Positions 63,738 through 64,000 of a DNA stretch of 64,000 nucleotides are shown one piece after another. Origin of the DNA: JBEIQE01 sp040376705 (GTDB taxonomy: Bacteria; Pseudomonadota; Alphaproteobacteria; UBA2400). The stretch spans positions 248,001 through 312,000 of the forward strand of contig JBEIQE010000001.1 of NCBI GenBank assembly GCA_040376705.1, written 5' to 3'. Each line of letters opens with the position of its first letter. The stretch's first letter is position 1. The translations under genes were made by a program, and so were the position numbers. The notes beneath the pieces are model-generated. The model did no database searches. It was not told the origin of the DNA and worked only from the letters and a program-made list of their open reading frames with translations.

Positions 63738-64000
63738 ATGTTGCGCTTTTTGATTCTCGCCCTGCTTATCGCCACGCCTGTTTGGGCTTCGGGTACCCCA
63801 TCGCAACCGGCTGCGCCTGCGCCCATCATTCCATTCGCGCCAGCCACCAAGCCGCCGCCATTCCCAACCACAATCGGTTCCGGTACAGCGGTTGAGGGTG
63901 ATCTGGTTTCAGTCAATGGCTCGGCTGTAAAGCTGTGGGGTATTGATGCGCCAGACGCGGGCCAGACCTGCCAGACCAAAGCCAACCAGCCATATGATTG
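63738..64000 (+). CDS. Nuclease-like (SNase-type) secreted protein, N-terminal part
   Basis: From ATG 63738 the frame is open to the window end (87 codons). It has a signal peptide (MLRFLILALLIATPVWASG), a Pro-rich linker, and then 'GDLVSVNGSAVKLWGIDAPDAGQTCQ', which matches the start of a staphylococcal nuclease-like domain (GIDAPE-type motif followed by Cys). The remaining catalytic residues lie outside the window. Confidence 0.6.
   Translation, partial: MLRFLILALLIATPVWASGTPSQPAAPAPIIPFAPATKPPPFPTTIGSGTAVEGDLVSVNGSAVKLWGIDAPDAGQTCQTKANQPYD

Overview
The window is a dense, mostly housekeeping stretch of a moderately GC-rich alphaproteobacterial chromosome. The class assignment rests on family content: an NDUFA12-type complex I accessory protein, DUF2155, DUF1849/EipB, DivK, an Hda-type DnaA regulator, the tiny aa3-oxidase subunit IV, and an RNase E with an acidic insertion inside its S1 region. 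Genes are tightly packed, with many 1-4 bp start/stop overlaps and several convergent pairs whose coding ends overlap. I see no prophage, transposase, CRISPR array or integrase. I cannot assign genus or order; several gene neighbourhoods depart from the arrangement usual in Rhizobiales and Caulobacterales, so a less-studied lineage is likely.

Layout. 1-4.2 kb: end of a CinA/MoCF-like gene, unknown genes, a tRNA-His, two tandem S33 hydrolases and a GNAT acetyltransferase. 4.2-14.2 kb: holC-pepA facing lptF-lptG-surA-rsmA (no lptD or pdxA between them), then a CMP-kinase-like gene and yicC on the minus strand, an SDR, a HAD hydrolase and ndk. 14.2-21.3 kb: a cytochrome oxidase subunit IV microgene missed by length-limited ORF calling, an AI-2E family permease, hda, rnd and aspS. 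21.3-25.2 kb: an accessory stretch of unrecognised genes, including an AT-rich pilin-like gene, a dyad repeat, an APH-type phosphotransferase and a candidate isoleucine leader peptide with a terminator hairpin.

25.2-31.8 kb: a stand-alone diguanylate cyclase, two tandem EipB paralogues, divK, rpmG, a nitrilase-superfamily protein with an extra C-terminal region, and a lipoprotein S41 protease. 31.9-38.6 kb: the plsY-dprA-topA-rnr run. 38.6-43.3 kb: a secreted HExxH protein, a CoA-transferase, two convergent patatin-like phospholipases and a MAPEG protein. 43.3-50.9 kb: NDUFA12-mlaD-DUF2155 on the plus strand facing aat, and a minus-strand run M48 protease-dsbA-aroQ-accB-accC-acetyltransferase. 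51-64 kb: an aminotransferase, rne, an amidase, PBP1A, a GlsB-like protein, two small minus-strand genes, prfB with its programmed +1 frameshift, a lipoprotein candidate, a VOC protein, a CysQ-like phosphatase and the start of a nuclease-like gene.

Taken together, the genes cover envelope building (LptF/G, SurA, MlaD, EipB, PBP1A, amidase, PlsY, periplasmic proteases), RNA turnover (RNase E, R, D, YicC), replication control (HolC, Hda, TopA, DprA), and fatty-acid initiation (AccB/C). No obvious new defence or mobile system is present. The most interesting items are the orphan isoleucine leader, the unusual tRNA-His, the displaced LPS-export and gmk neighbourhoods, the EipB duplication, the nitrilase fusion and the microgenes.
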